Assembly: GCF_009799925.1 (NCBI RefSeq)
Contig: NZ_WELK01000001.1
Location: 1 to 64,000 of the forward strand
Reading direction: 5' to 3'
DNA length: 64,000 bases
DNA from: Pseudomonas sp. R-28-1W-6
Lineage (GTDB): Bacteria; Pseudomonadota; Gammaproteobacteria; Pseudomonadales; Pseudomonadaceae
Both the position numbers and the translations under genes were made by a program. Shown in pieces: positions 17,177 through 27,387 of the stretch (position 1 is its first letter; every line of letters starts with the position of its first letter). Under the pieces are notes generated by a model. It saw nothing but the letters and a program-made list of their open reading frames with translations. It searched no databases and was not told the origin of the DNA.

Positions 17177-19354
17177 ATGACTGAGCGCGTTCAAGTCGGT
17201 GGCCTGCAGGTCGCCAAAGCCCTTTACGACTTCATCAACAATGAAGCCATCCCCGGTACCGGCATCGCTGCCGACAAGTTCTGGGCTGGCGCCGAAGCCG
17301 TGATCAACGATCTGGCCCCGAAAAACCGCGCCCTGCTGGCCAAACGTGACGAACTGCAGGCCCAGATCGACGCCTGGCACCAGGCGCGCAAAGGCCAGGC
17401 GCACGACGCCGCCGCCTACAAGGCCTTCCTCCAGGAAATCGGCTATCTGCTGCCGGAGCCGGCCGACTTCCAGGCCACCACGCAGAACGTCGACGAAGAA
17501 ATCGCCCGCCTGGCCGGCCCGCAGCTGGTAGTCCCGGTGATGAACGCGCGTTTCGCCCTGAACGCCTCCAACGCCCGCTGGGGCTCGCTGTACGACGCGC
17601 TGTACGGCACCGACGTGATCAGCGAAGAAAACGGCGCCGAGAAAGGCAAGGGCTACAACAAGGTCCGTGGCGACAAGGTCATCGCCTTCGCCCGCGCGTT
17701 CCTCGACGAAGCCGCGCCGCTGGAAGGCGCGTCCCACGTCGACGCCACTGCTTATGTAGTGAAGAACGGCCAACTGGCCGTGAGCCTGAAGAACGGCAGC
17801 AGCACCGGCCTGAAGAACGCCGCCCAGTTCATCGCCTTCCAGGGCGACGCCGCCAAGCCGGTCGCCGTGCTGCTCAAGCACAACGGCCTGCACTTCGAAA
17901 TCCAGATCGACGCCAACAGCCCGGTCGGCCAGACCGACGCCGCTGGCGTCAAAGACGTGCTGATGGAAGCCGCGCTGACCACCATCATGGACTGCGAAGA
18001 CTCCGTCGCCGCCGTCGATGCCGACGACAAGGTCATCGTCTACCGCAACTGGCTGGGCCTGATGAAAGGCGACCTGGCCGAAGAAGTAGCCAAGGGCGGC
18101 CAGACCTTCACCCGCACCATGAACCCGGACCGCGTCTACACCAAGGCCGACGGTAGCGAGCTGACCCTGCACGGCCGCAGCCTGCTGTTCGTGCGCAACG
18201 TCGGCCACCTGATGACCAACCCGGCGATCCTCGATGCCCAGGGCAACGAGATTCCGGAAGGCATCCAGGACGCGCTGTTCACCAGCCTGATCGCCATCCA
18301 CAACCTGAATGGCAACACCAGCCGCAAGAACACCCGCACCGGCTCCGTGTACATCGTCAAGCCGAAGATGCACGGCCCGGAAGAAGTCGCCTTCACCACC
18401 GAGATCTTCGGTCGCGTCGAAGACGTGCTGGGCCTGCCGCGCAACACCCTGAAAGTCGGCATCATGGACGAAGAGCGCCGCACCACCGTCAACCTGAAAG
18501 CCTGCATCAAGGCCGCCAGCGAGCGCGTGGTGTTCATCAACACCGGCTTCCTCGACCGTACCGGTGACGAAATCCACACCTCCATGGAAGCCGGCGCCGT
18601 GGTGCGCAAGGCCGCCATGAAATCCGAGAAGTGGATCAGCGCCTACGAGAACTGGAACGTCGACATCGGCCTGGCCACCGGCCTGCAGGGTCGCGCCCAG
18701 ATCGGCAAAGGCATGTGGGCCATGCCCGACCTGATGGCCGGCATGCTCGAGCAGAAGATCGCCCACCCGCTGGCCGGCGCCAACACCGCCTGGGTACCGT
18801 CGCCGACCGCCGCCGCGCTGCACGCCCTGCACTACCACAAGGTCGACGTGTTCGCCCGTCAGGCCGAACTGGCCAAGCGCGAGCGCGCTTCGCTGGACGA
18901 CATCCTGAGCATCCCGCTGGCACCGAACACCAACTGGACCCCGGAAGAAATCCAGAACGAACTGGACAACAACTCCCAGGGCATCCTCGGCTACGTGGTG
19001 CGCTGGATCGACCAGGGCGTCGGCTGCTCCAAGGTGCCGGACATCAACGACGTCGGCCTGATGGAAGACCGCGCCACCCTGCGCATCTCCAGCCAGCTGC
19101 TGGCCAACTGGCTGCGTCATGGCATCGTCAGCGAAGCGCAGATCGTCGAGAGCCTCAAGCGCATGGCGCCGGTGGTTGACCGGCAGAACGCCAACGACCC
19201 GCTGTACCGTCCGCTGGCGCCGAACTTCGACAGCAACATCGCCTTCCAGGCCGCCCTGGAACTGGTGGTCGAAGGCACCAAGCAGCCGAACGGCTACACC
19301 GAGCCGGTCCTGCACCGCCGCCGCCGCGAGTTCAAGGCCGCTAACGGTCTGTAA
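17177..19354 (+). CDS. glcB: Malate synthase G
   Basis: GlcB condenses glyoxylate with acetyl-CoA to form malate, the second step of the glyoxylate shunt. The protein has 725 residues, the usual length for the monomeric G isoform. The N-terminus [19 protein letters not shown] follows a GAGGCAAG ribosome binding site. [36 protein letters not shown] and [19 protein letters not shown] are family blocks that include active-site residues. The frame is open 51 nt further upstream, but that start would lie on the inverted repeat. A strong terminator follows. Confidence 0.97.
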   Translation: MTERVQVGGLQVAKALYDFINNEAIPGTGIAADKFWAGAEAVINDLAPKNRALLAKRDELQAQIDAWHQARKGQAHDAAAYKAFLQEIGYLLPEPADFQATTQNVDEEIARLAGPQLVVPVMNARFALNASNARWGSLYDALYGTDVISEENGAEKGKGYNKVRGDKVIAFARAFLDEAAPLEGASHVDATAYVVKNGQLAVSLKNGSSTGLKNAAQFIAFQGDAAKPVAVLLKHNGLHFEIQIDANSPVGQTDAAGVKDVLMEAALTTIMDCEDSVAAVDADDKVIVYRNWLGLMKGDLAEEVAKGGQTFTRTMNPDRVYTKADGSELTLHGRSLLFVRNVGHLMTNPAILDAQGNEIPEGIQDALFTSLIAIHNLNGNTSRKNTRTGSVYIVKPKMHGPEEVAFTTEIFGRVEDVLGLPRNTLKVGIMDEERRTTVNLKACIKAASERVVFINTGFLDRTGDEIHTSMEAGAVVRKAAMKSEKWISAYENWNVDIGLATGLQGRAQIGKGMWAMPDLMAGMLEQKIAHPLAGANTAWVPSPTAAALHALHYHKVDVFARQAELAKRERASLDDILSIPLAPNTNWTPEEIQNELDNNSQGILGYVVRWIDQGVGCSKVPDINDVGLMEDRATLRISSQLLANWLRHGIVSEAQIVESLKRMAPVVDRQNANDPLYRPLAPNFDSNIAFQAALELVVEGTKQPNGYTEPVLHRRRREFKAANGL

Positions 19355-19369
19355 TTCGCCGCTGCAGTG

Positions 19370-19398
19370 AAAAAGCCGCCCTCCGGGGCGGTTTTTTT
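19370..19398 (+). terminator. Rho-independent terminator of glcB
   Basis: GCCGCC-ctccg-GGGCGGT hairpin followed by seven T, 16-44 nt after the glcB stop codon. Confidence 0.88.
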
Positions 19399-19527
19399 AT
19401 GCTTGCGGCCCGCTGACGTGCTGCGCCGCCGGGCTTCGCTGCGCCAAACGGGGCAAGAGCCTGGCCGGTACGGCGGCCAAAAAAGGCGGCCAGCCCAGGA
19501 TGCACCCTGCACCGCCGCACTGCAGCA

Positions 19528-20238
19528 CTAGTCCAGGCTCACCCCATGCTGGCGGTACAGCGCCTGCACCCAGCCCTCGCGGTACATCTGCTGCAAGGTT
19601 GCCTGCAGGTGCTGCAGCAGCGCCGGGTCGAGCTGCGGATGGCAGGCGATGTCTTCCATCAGGGTGAGAAACGGCAGCACCTCGCGGGGCGCCGGATTGG
19701 CCGCCAGCGCATGCACCACCGCCGCGCTGGTGGCCCACAGCCGCGCACGGCTGCGCTGCAGCATGCTCAGGTTGAGCGATTCCTTGTTCGAATAGAGCAC
19801 GTCGAGCCCCACGCCCTGCAGGTAGTCGCCGGCGCCCGAGCCCTGGTGGCTGAGGATGCGCAGGCCCCGCGCCTGTTCCAGGCTGTCCAGCTGCAGCGGG
19901 TCATCGGCCTTGGCATACAGGCCCAGGCGCGAGATCAGCAGCGGGCCGATCCAGGCATAGTGGGGCTCGCGCTCCTGGCGGCGCTCGACCAGCAAGACGC
20001 AGCTGTTGGGCTCCTGCTGCACCTTGAGCAGGGCCCGCTGCAGCGGCAGGAAACTCAGGCGGTAGGAGCTGCCCGCGCGGCGAAACAGCTCGCGGGTCAG
20101 TTCCGGCACCAGCCCGGCGCCCTGGCCGTCGGCCGTCTGCTGCACCAGCGGCGGCCGCTCCCAGGCGAACAGCTGTACCTCGGCGGCCCGCACCGGCAGG
20201 CCGAGCAGGCACAGCACCAGCAGGCTAATCCCACGCAC
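19528..20238 (-). CDS. Periplasmic substrate-binding protein, family 3 (SBP_bac_3)
   Basis: A 236-residue exported protein resembling the amino-acid-type periplasmic binding proteins. The signal peptide is GISLLVLCLLGLPVRAAEV. The mature part has GLVPELTRELFRRAG near residue 42 and YAWIGPLLISRLGLYAK near residue 93, typical of the lobes of SBP_bac_3. No permease or ATPase is adjacent. It overlaps the upstream GlpV-like gene by 14 bases, so the two are translated together. It may act with that protein or as a separate sensor; the ligand cannot be told. Confidence 0.82.
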   Translation of the reverse strand: MRGISLLVLCLLGLPVRAAEVQLFAWERPPLVQQTADGQGAGLVPELTRELFRRAGSSYRLSFLPLQRALLKVQQEPNSCVLLVERRQEREPHYAWIGPLLISRLGLYAKADDPLQLDSLEQARGLRILSHQGSGAGDYLQGVGLDVLYSNKESLNLSMLQRSRARLWATSAAVVHALAANPAPREVLPFLTLMEDIACHPQLDPALLQHLQATLQQMYREGWVQALYRQHGVSLD

Positions 20239-21904
20239 GCAATGCCTCCTGGTAGTTCAGGGTACGTCCCGGCGGGTGCTCGTCGGCCAGTTGCGGCCAG
20301 GGCGCGCCCGGCTGCAGCAGCCAGTGCTGGACACCCTGTTCGGCATTCAGCCGCGGTGCACAGGGATGCTGCTGGCGCCGGCCGACCGCCAGCAGATGGC
20401 GGTCGAAGGCCTCGGCCAGGTTGTGCAGGGCCTGCGCCGCGCTGAGCTGGCCGCTGACCGCCGGATGCAGCTGGCGCCACCACAGGCTGGCCATGCCGCT
20501 GTAGTCCGGCACATTGGCCCCGGTCGGCGTCCAGCGCCGCGCCGCCCGGCTGCGATAGAACTCGACCAGGCCGCCCAGGCGCGGCGCCTCGGCGAGCAGG
20601 GCCGGCGAGTCCAGGTCGGAACGGCGGATCGGCGTCAGCCCGACCAGGGTCTTGCGCAGCGACACGCTCTTGGCGGTGACGAACTGCGCGTACAGCCAGG
20701 CGGCCTGGCGCTGGCGCAGCGGGGTATGTTTCAGCAGGGTCCAGGCGCCGACATCCTGGTAGCCGGACTTCATGCCGTCCTGCCAGTAGGCGCCGCGCGG
20801 CGACGGCGCCACCCGCCATCTGGGCTTGCCCTGGGCATCCACCACCGGGCTGCCGGGCCTGGTGTAGTCGGTGGTGAACGCGGTGTACCAGAAGATCTGC
20901 TGCGCCACCTGACCCTGGGCGGCGAAATTGCCGGCCTGGTTGAAGCTCATCCGCTGCGCCTGCGGCGGCGCATAGCGCTTGAGCCAGTCGATGTACTGCT
21001 GCAGCGCGTAGACCGCCGCCGGGCTGTCCAGGGCGCCGCCGCGCCGGGTGCTGGCGCCGGCCGGGCGGCAGCCCTCGACACGGATGCCCCAGTCGTCCAC
21101 CGGCAGACCGTTGGGCAGGCCGAGGTCGGCCACCCCGGCCATGCCCAGCCAGGCATCGGACAGGCGCCAGCCCAGCGAGGGGTCGAAGCCGCCGTAATCC
21201 ATGTGGCCGTAGACGCGCTGGCCGTCGATCTCGCCCACCTGCTCGCTGAAGAAGGCGGCGATGTCGGCGTAGGCCGACCAGTTCTGCGGCACGTCCAGCT
21301 CGTAGCCGTAGCGCTCGCGGAAGGCCTGGCGCAACTCGGGGCGCTCGAACCAGTCCTGGCGGTACCAGTAGAGGTTGGCGAACTGCTGGTCCGGCAGTTG
21401 GTAGAGCTTGCCATCGGGGGCGGTGACGAAGGGCAGACCGATGAAGTCGGCGAGGTCGAGGGTCGGCGAGGTGACGCCGGCGCCCTCGCCGGCCATGAAA
21501 TCGGATAGCGCCAGTACCTGGTCGTCGCGAAAGTGCTGGCCGAGCAGGTCGCTGTCGCTGACATAGGCGTCGTACAGCGGCAGGCCGCTCTGCTGTTGGG
21601 TGCGCAGCTTGTTGACCAGATCGTCCTCGCCGCTGACCTCGTGGATCACGCGGATGCCGGTGAGCCGGCCGAACAGCGGCGCCAGCACGCTGGCCTCGTA
21701 CCAGTGGGTAGGGATCTGCTCGGCGATGACGCGCACCTGCACGCCGGCGAACGGCTGGCCGGCGGCGGCGAACCAGGCCAGCTCGGCGCGCTGCTCGGCG
21801 GCCGCCAAGGTGCTCGGCTGCAGCTCGGCCATGGCCTCCTGCACGGGGTCGGCGGCATGCGTGGCAGCACTCAGCCATAAGCCAAGCCACATCGCGACGC
21901 GCAT
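20225..21904 (-). CDS. GlpV-like periplasmic substrate-binding protein (family 1)
   Basis: A 559-residue extracellular solute-binding protein. It strongly resembles GlpV, the binding protein of the rhizobial glycerol ABC importer, over most of its length. Shared blocks are EFQPSTL-like ELQPSTLAAAEQ, IPTHWYEASVL, LPDQQFANLYWYRQDWF, GHMDYGG, QQIFWYTAFTTDYT, GYQDVGAWTLLK and LGGLVEFYRS. A signal peptide (AMWLGLWLSAATHA) is present. The last 70 residues (after about 490) resemble the usual GlpV-type tail. Permease and ATPase genes expected beside glpV are absent here. The partner gene is the family 3 binding protein just downstream. Confidence 0.85.
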   Translation of the reverse strand: MRVAMWLGLWLSAATHAADPVQEAMAELQPSTLAAAEQRAELAWFAAAGQPFAGVQVRVIAEQIPTHWYEASVLAPLFGRLTGIRVIHEVSGEDDLVNKLRTQQQSGLPLYDAYVSDSDLLGQHFRDDQVLALSDFMAGEGAGVTSPTLDLADFIGLPFVTAPDGKLYQLPDQQFANLYWYRQDWFERPELRQAFRERYGYELDVPQNWSAYADIAAFFSEQVGEIDGQRVYGHMDYGGFDPSLGWRLSDAWLGMAGVADLGLPNGLPVDDWGIRVEGCRPAGASTRRGGALDSPAAVYALQQYIDWLKRYAPPQAQRMSFNQAGNFAAQGQVAQQIFWYTAFTTDYTRPGSPVVDAQGKPRWRVAPSPRGAYWQDGMKSGYQDVGAWTLLKHTPLRQRQAAWLYAQFVTAKSVSLRKTLVGLTPIRRSDLDSPALLAEAPRLGGLVEFYRSRAARRWTPTGANVPDYSGMASLWWRQLHPAVSGQLSAAQALHNLAEAFDRHLLAVGRRQQHPCAPRLNAEQGVQHWLLQPGAPWPQLADEHPPGRTLNYQEALRAWD

Positions 21905-22080
21905 TCGGCACTCCTTCTTCTTATGGCTTCCATACTAGTGCGTCGCACATCGCCCGTCCTGCGGGCCGCAGCCGAAACTGCAGCGAAAGGGCACTTTACC
22001 GCCATTTCCACGCAGGATAGCCCTTAACCGGCGACGGCCTCGCGCACCGCAGCCCGCTTGCTCGGCCGGCTGCGGTTACG

Positions 22081-22110
22081 AAAAAGCCGGCGGCTCCCCC
22101 CGCCGGCTTT
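22081..22110 (-). terminator. Terminator of the nitronate monooxygenase gene
   Basis: Minus-strand hairpin AAAGCCGGCGG/CCGCCGGCTTTTT around a CCCCC-rich loop, 20-49 nt after the stop at 22130. Confidence 0.85.
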
Positions 22111-22129
22111 ACTCGTGAGCGCCACGGCC

Positions 22130-23191
22130 TCATCCCTCGGCGTGCAGCTCCGCCACCAGTACCGCCAGCAGCTCCGCCGCCGGCAGTTCGCGGGCCAGCG
22201 GCGCGCCCTGGCCGGCCCACTGGGCGGCGAAGTCGTGGCAGCCCTGGGCCGCGGCGACCGCCTGCAGTGCCTTGGTCGCATCGTAGGTGTAGGAGTAGCC
22301 GGGCAGCGCCGGCGCGCCCGGGCCGCCGACCTCGCTGAAGATGCGGTTGGGCAGGCCGCGCGCCGGGCGCCCGGACATGGCCGTGGTGATCTGCGTGCGG
22401 TAGGCCTTCTCGCCCTTCAGCGCCGCGCGGTAGGCGGCGTTGGCCGCGGATTCCGGGCACAGGACGAACGCCGTGCCCATCTGCACCGCCAGCGCTCCGA
22501 GGGCCAGGGCGGCCCTGATCCCGGCGCCGTCCATGATGCCGCCGGCGGCGATCACCGGCAGCGTGCCGCGCTGCACCAGCAGGCGCACCAGGGCCAGGGT
22601 GCCGATGCCCGGATCGCCCTGTTCCGGCAGGAACAGGCCGCGGTGGCCGCCGGCCTCGATGCCCTGCGCCACCAGCCCGTCGACCCCTGCCGCCTGCGCC
22701 AGCTCGGCCTCGGCCAGGCTGGTGACGCAGGCCAGCACGCGAATCCCGGCCTGTTGCAGGACTGCGATCCAGGCCGGCTCGGGCAGGCCGAAGTGAAAGC
22801 TGACCACCGCCGGGCGCTCCTCCAGCAGCATGGCCTGCATGGCCGGATCGGCGACGAAGCTCTGGTAGATGTCGCGCAGCGCGGTCGGCGGCGTGGCGTC
22901 GAACTCGGCGAAGAATGGCCGCAGATGCTCCAGCCAGCGGGCCTGCGCCGCCGGGCTGCTGGCCATCGGCCGGTGGCAGAACAGGTTGACGTTGAACGGC
23001 TTGGCGGTCAGCGCGCGCACCTCGCCGATCTGCGCGCGGGCCTGCTGCGCCGAGCTGGCCGCCACGCTGATCGAGCCCAGACCGCCGCCATTCGACACGG
23101 CGGCCGCCAGCTGCGGGGTGGATACGCCCAGCATCGGTGCCTGGATGATCGGCTGCTCGATACCGAGCCACTGCGTGACGGACTGTTGCAT
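22130..23191 (-). CDS. Nitronate monooxygenase (2-nitropropane dioxygenase family)
   Basis: A 353-residue FMN-dependent enzyme of the nitronate monooxygenase family, which oxidises alkyl nitronates such as propionate 3-nitronate. Key blocks are [23 protein letters not shown] at the N-terminus (over the first 40 residues), [11 protein letters not shown] with the catalytic-type His, and [20 protein letters not shown], which binds the flavin phosphate. The start at 23191 ([10 protein letters not shown]) is preferred; the frame opens 54 nt earlier through a Pro-rich stretch unlike the family. It is divergent from a LysR-type regulator that probably controls it. Confidence 0.9.
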   Translation of the reverse strand: MQQSVTQWLGIEQPIIQAPMLGVSTPQLAAAVSNGGGLGSISVAASSAQQARAQIGEVRALTAKPFNVNLFCHRPMASSPAAQARWLEHLRPFFAEFDATPPTALRDIYQSFVADPAMQAMLLEERPAVVSFHFGLPEPAWIAVLQQAGIRVLACVTSLAEAELAQAAGVDGLVAQGIEAGGHRGLFLPEQGDPGIGTLALVRLLVQRGTLPVIAAGGIMDGAGIRAALALGALAVQMGTAFVLCPESAANAAYRAALKGEKAYRTQITTAMSGRPARGLPNRIFSEVGGPGAPALPGYSYTYDATKALQAVAAAQGCHDFAAQWAGQGAPLARELPAAELLAVLVAELHAEG

Positions 23192-23240
23192 GCGCTTGCT
23201 CCCTGGCGGCGGAGGCCGCGGCGGGCCTCCAGGCTTGACC

Positions 23241-23267
23241 ATCAAATCTCGAAAAGAGATGCTTGAT
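23241..23267. promoter_or_regulatory. Candidate LysR-type operator between nmo and lysR
   Basis: ATCAA (23241-23245) and TTGAT (23263-23267) are outer arms; ATCTC (23246-23250) and GAGAT (23256-23260) are inner arms. The site lies in an A+T-rich 112-nt divergent gap, in the usual place for a LysR autoregulatory site, and contains T-N11-A spacing. Confidence 0.5.
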
Positions 23268-23303
23268 AAAACATTATTCTTTTTTAGAGATTAATAGAAG
23301 TCC

Positions 23304-24185
23304 ATGGATCTCTCGACGCTGAGCATTTTCCGCACCGTCGCCCTGGAGCAGAGCATCACCCGTGCCGCCCAGCGCCTGCAGCGCGTGCAGTCCAACGTGA
23401 CCACGCGCATCCGCCAGCTGGAGGACGACCTCGGCGTGGCGCTGTTCCTTCGCGAAGGCAAGCGCATGACCCTGACCGAGCAGGGCCACGCGTTTCTCGC
23501 CTACGCCGAGCAGCTGCTGGCCCTGGCCGACGAAGCCCGCCAGGCCATGCACCCGCAGCAGCCGAGCGGCAGCCTGCGCCTGGGCAGCATGGAAAGCAGC
23601 GCGGCCAGCCGCCTGCCGGCCCCGCTGGCGCAGTTCCACCGCGAGCACCCGCAGGTCAGCCTGGAAGTCAGCACCGGACCCAGCCAGCCGCTGCTCGACG
23701 GGGTGCTGGCGCGGCGCCTGGATTGCGCGCTGATCGCCCAGCCGCGCACCTTCGCCGCCGGGCAGTGGCACGCCGAGGCGCTGCCTGCCGGGCTGGAGGC
23801 CGAGGCGGTGTTTGCCGAGGAACTGCTGCTGGTGCTGCCGGTCGACCAGCCGCCCGTGCGCGACCCGCAGGATGTGCGCCTGCGCACCCTGGCCGGCTTC
23901 ACCCTGGGCTGCAGCTACCGGCAGATCGCCCAGAGCTGGCTGAACAGCACCGGGCCGGCCGTGCGCGTGCAGGAAGTCGGCTCCTACCACGCGATTCTCG
24001 CCTGCGTGGCCGCCGGCGCCTGCGTCGGCGTCCTGCCGCGCTCGCTGCTCGAACTGCTGCGCGAGCCGCCGGCGCTGCAGTGCGTGCCGCTGCTGAGCGT
24101 GGACACCCTGCTGGTCTGGCGCAGCGGCTACCGCAGTGCCGCCTTCGAGCGCTGGCGCAGCCTGCTGCACAGCGCCCGGGCATGA
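23304..24185 (+). CDS. LysR-family transcriptional regulator
   Basis: A 293-residue LysR-type regulator. The winged helix-turn-helix is residues 1-62, with [20 protein letters not shown] as the recognition region. The C-terminal effector domain begins near residue 90 ([20 protein letters not shown]). It is divergent from the nitronate monooxygenase and overlaps the downstream MFS gene by 4 bases (ATGA), so regulator and transporter form one unit. Likely targets are the monooxygenase and its own operon. The inducer is unknown. Confidence 0.92.
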   Translation: MDLSTLSIFRTVALEQSITRAAQRLQRVQSNVTTRIRQLEDDLGVALFLREGKRMTLTEQGHAFLAYAEQLLALADEARQAMHPQQPSGSLRLGSMESSAASRLPAPLAQFHREHPQVSLEVSTGPSQPLLDGVLARRLDCALIAQPRTFAAGQWHAEALPAGLEAEAVFAEELLLVLPVDQPPVRDPQDVRLRTLAGFTLGCSYRQIAQSWLNSTGPAVRVQEVGSYHAILACVAAGACVGVLPRSLLELLREPPALQCVPLLSVDTLLVWRSGYRSAAFERWRSLLHSARA

Positions 24186-25336
24186 GCCGCGCCGCGCTGG
24201 CCGCCGCCCTGCTGCTGGCGGTCGGCATGGGCTTCGGCCGCTTCGCCTTCACCGGGCTCTACCCGCTGATGCTGGACGACGGCCTGCTCGACCTGCAGAG
24301 CGGCTCCCTGGCCGCCGCGGCCAACTACGCCGGCTACCTGCTCGGCGCCCTGCTGCTGACCCGCGCCCGCGACGAGCAGGCCGCCCGCCTGTGCCTGCTG
24401 GCCAGCGTCGGTACCCTGCTGGGCCTGGGCCTGATGGGCAGCCTGCAACAGCCGGCGGTGCTGCTCGGCGTGCGCTTCGGCGCCGGCCTGTGCAGCGCCC
24501 TGGCCCTGGTCGGCGCCTCGCTCTGGCTGCTGCACAGGCATGCCGAGCCGTGTGCCGCGCCGCTGCTGTTCGCCGGGGTCGGCCTGGGCATCCTGCTGTC
24601 CGCCGAGCTGCTGGCCGGCGGCCAGTACCTCGGCCTGCGCAGCCAGGCCCTGTGGTGGCTGCTGGCCGCCAGCGGCCTGCTGCTGTGCCTGCCGGTCTGG
24701 AGCCAGCTGCGCCGGCCACCGGCACGCTGCCGCGCCGCGCCCGGCCGGCTGAGCGGCGAGCACCCCGCCGAGCGACTGCCGCCGCGGCGCCTGGTGCTGG
24801 TCTACGGCCTGGCCGGCTTCGGCTACATCGTCACCGCCACCTACCTGCCGCTGTTGCTGCAGGGCAGCCTCGCCGGCATCGGCCCGCTGCAGGTGTGGGC
24901 GGCCTTCGGCCTCGGCGCGATGCCGTCGTGCTTCCTCTGGCACGCCCTGCACCAGCGCCTGGGCACGCGCCACAGCCTGGGCCTGAACCTGCTGCTGCAG
25001 GCGCTGGGCGTGGTCCTGCCGGCGCTCAGCCAGGCGCCCTGGGCCTGCCTGCTCAGCGCGCTACTGGTCGGCGGCACCTTCATGGGAACGGTGACCATCG
25101 CCATGCCGGCGGCTCGCGCCTGGACCGCGCAGGTGCGCTACAACATGCTGGCGAGCATGACCGCCGCCTACGGAGTCGGGCAGATCGCCGGGCCGCTGGT
25201 CGCCGCCGGCCTGTACCGGCTCGGCCTGGGCATGTCCCCGGCCCTGTTCGCCGCAGCGGCGGCCCTCGGCCTCGGCGCAGGCCTGTGCCTGCTCGCCGCG
25301 CAGGGCCAGGGCCAACAGCTGGAGGAGCCCGCCTGA
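24182..25336 (+). CDS. MFS transporter, YbfB/YjiJ type
   Basis: A 384-residue inner-membrane protein with about 12 hydrophobic segments. It fits the YbfB/YjiJ group of the major facilitator superfamily, with [20 protein letters not shown] at the N-terminus and [15 protein letters not shown] in the second segment as group hallmarks. The ATG overlaps the lysR stop codon. The open frame extends far upstream through lysR, but that part is read in the wrong frame. Substrate unknown; export of a small toxic compound would fit its placement with the monooxygenase, as inference. Confidence 0.88.
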   Translation: MSRAALAAALLLAVGMGFGRFAFTGLYPLMLDDGLLDLQSGSLAAAANYAGYLLGALLLTRARDEQAARLCLLASVGTLLGLGLMGSLQQPAVLLGVRFGAGLCSALALVGASLWLLHRHAEPCAAPLLFAGVGLGILLSAELLAGGQYLGLRSQALWWLLAASGLLLCLPVWSQLRRPPARCRAAPGRLSGEHPAERLPPRRLVLVYGLAGFGYIVTATYLPLLLQGSLAGIGPLQVWAAFGLGAMPSCFLWHALHQRLGTRHSLGLNLLLQALGVVLPALSQAPWACLLSALLVGGTFMGTVTIAMPAARAWTAQVRYNMLASMTAAYGVGQIAGPLVAAGLYRLGLGMSPALFAAAAALGLGAGLCLLAAQGQGQQLEEPA

Positions 25337-25458
25337 GGCGGCGCGGCGGCCGCTCGACACCGTTCGGCGGCTCAGCCGCCCCTGCGACCTAGGTCCAATT
25401 GGCGCGGCGGGCACCCATGGCCGATGATGCTTGCATCACCGCCATCGGGACAGCCCGC

Positions 25459-27387
25459 ATGCAGTCCAAGGAAAGCAGCGCCGCCGGCAAGACCGCCGTA
25501 CTGCAGAACATCCACGGCACCATGGAGTTCCTGCGCAAGTACCCGCCGTTCAACCAGATGGACAGCGCCCAGCTGGCCTATCTGGTCGAGCACTGCCAGC
25601 TGCGCTTCTACGGCGCCGGCGAGAGCATCATCAAGCCCGCCGACGGCCCGGTGCAGCACTTCTACATCGTCAAGCAGGGCCTGGTGGTCGGCGAGCGCCC
25701 GCACTCGGCCAAACGCGGCAGCGAGACCACCTTCGAGATCGCCAGCGGCGAGTGCTTCCCGCTGGCCGCCCTGCTCGGCGAGCGCGCCACCCGCACCGAA
25801 CACCTGGCCGGCGAGGACACCTTCTGCCTGCTGCTGGGCAAGGACGCCTTCGTCCGCCTGTTCAGCCAGTCCGCGCCGTTCCGCGACTTCGCCCTGCGCG
25901 GGGTGAGCAGCCTGCTCGACCAGGTCAACCAGCAGGTGCAGCTGCGCGCCGCGGAAAGCCTCGGCGCGCAGTACTCGCTGGACACCTCGCTGCGCGAACT
26001 GGCCATGCAGCAGCCGGTCGGCTGCAGGGCCGAAACACCGCTGCGCGAGGCGGTGCGGCGCATGCACGAGCAGCATGTCGGCAGCATCGTCATCACCGAT
26101 GAAGGCAACCGCCCGCTGGGCATCTTCACCCTGCGCGACCTGCGCCGGGTGATCGCCGACGGCAGCTCGCTGGAGCAGCCGATCAGCGCGCTGATGACGC
26201 AGAAGCCCTTCCACCTGCCGCCCCAGGCCAGCGCCTTCGACGCCGCCCTGGCGATGACCGAGCGGCATATCGCCCACGTCTGCCTGGTCGAGCATGGCCA
26301 GCTGGTCGGCGTGGTCTCCGAGCGCGACCTGTTCTCCCTGCAGCGCGTCGACCTGGTGCACCTGGCGCGCACCATCCGCCATGCCGGCAAGGTCGAGACC
26401 CTGACTGCCCTGCGCAGCGACATCCGCCTGCTGGTCGAGCGCATGCTGGCCCACGGCGCCAGCTCGACACAGATCACCCAGCTGGTCACCCTGCTCAACG
26501 ACCACACCGTGTGCCGGGTGATCGAGCTGTGCATCGAGGAGCTCGGCGACCCCGGTGTGCCATTCAGCTGGCTGTGCTTCGGCAGCGAGGGCCGCCGCGA
26601 GCAGACCCTGCACACCGACCAGGACAACGGCATCCTGTTCGACGCCGCCAGCAGCGCGGAGGCCGAGGCCATCCGCCAGCGCCTGCTGCCCCTGGCCCGG
26701 CGCATCAACCAGCAGCTGGCGCTATGCGGCTTCAGCCTGTGCCCGGGCAACATCATGGCCGGCAACCCCGAGCTGTGCCTGTCGCGCAGCGAGTGGGCGC
26801 GGCGCTTCAGCAGCTTCGTGCGTGAGGCCAGCCCGGAGAACCTGCTTGGCTCCAGCATCTACTTCGACCTGCGCGTGGTCTGGGGCGACGAGGACGGCGG
26901 CGAGCAACTGCGCGAGCAGCTGTTCGCAGAGATCCGCGATAACAGCCTGTTCCAGCGCATGCTGGCGGCCAACGCCCTGCAGCACCGCCCGCCGGTGGGG
27001 CGCTTCCGCGACTTCGTGGTGGCCCGCAGCGGCGCCGAGAAGGACACCCTCGACCTCAAGACCGAAGGCCTCACCCCCTTCGTCGATGGCGCGCGCCTGC
27101 TCGCCCTGGTTCACGGCGTGGCCGACTGCAACACCCAGCGGCGCTTCGCCGAACTGGTCGAGCACGGGGTGATCGACGCCCTCGACGGCGCCGCCTACGA
27201 GGAGGCCTACCACTTCATCCAGCAGACCCGCCTGCAGCTGCACCAGCAGCAGGCGCTGCAGGGCCTGCCGTTCTCCAACCGCCTCGACCCGGACAGCCTC
27301 AACCAGCTGGACCGGCGCATCCTGCGCGAGTCCTTCCGCCAGGCCCAGCGCCTGCAAGCCAGCCTGAGCCTGCGCTACCAGCTATGA
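25459..27387 (+). CDS. cNMP-binding, CBS and DUF294 nucleotidyltransferase protein
   Basis: A 642-residue soluble signalling protein with a cyclic-nucleotide-binding-like domain (about residues 25-145), paired CBS domains (about 180-295) and a GlnD/GlnE-like nucleotidyltransferase domain (about 350-450) carrying CFGSEGRREQTLHTDQDNG, where the GS and the DxD pair are the catalytic signature. A DUF294 C-terminal helical domain follows. The start MQSKESSAAGKT at 25459 is a judgement; the frame is open to 25399 with other ATGs. The exonuclease gene downstream overlaps by 4 bases. The combination is known next to acetate metabolism genes in some Pseudomonas, but such genes are not here. The target of the transferase is unknown. 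Confidence 0.88.
   Translation: MQSKESSAAGKTAVLQNIHGTMEFLRKYPPFNQMDSAQLAYLVEHCQLRFYGAGESIIKPADGPVQHFYIVKQGLVVGERPHSAKRGSETTFEIASGECFPLAALLGERATRTEHLAGEDTFCLLLGKDAFVRLFSQSAPFRDFALRGVSSLLDQVNQQVQLRAAESLGAQYSLDTSLRELAMQQPVGCRAETPLREAVRRMHEQHVGSIVITDEGNRPLGIFTLRDLRRVIADGSSLEQPISALMTQKPFHLPPQASAFDAALAMTERHIAHVCLVEHGQLVGVVSERDLFSLQRVDLVHLARTIRHAGKVETLTALRSDIRLLVERMLAHGASSTQITQLVTLLNDHTVCRVIELCIEELGDPGVPFSWLCFGSEGRREQTLHTDQDNGILFDAASSAEAEAIRQRLLPLARRINQQLALCGFSLCPGNIMAGNPELCLSRSEWARRFSSFVREASPENLLGSSIYFDLRVVWGDEDGGEQLREQLFAEIRDNSLFQRMLAANALQHRPPVGRFRDFVVARSGAEKDTLDLKTEGLTPFVDGARLLALVHGVADCNTQRRFAELVEHGVIDALDGAAYEEAYHFIQQTRLQLHQQQALQGLPFSNRLDPDSLNQLDRRILRESFRQAQRLQASLSLRYQL

Noticed and set aside
16973..19315. 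780-codon open frame antisense to glcB
   Set aside because: Long antisense frames are common opposite G+C-rich genes. The translation is Gly/Val/His/Gln-rich without domains, and glcB is unmistakable.
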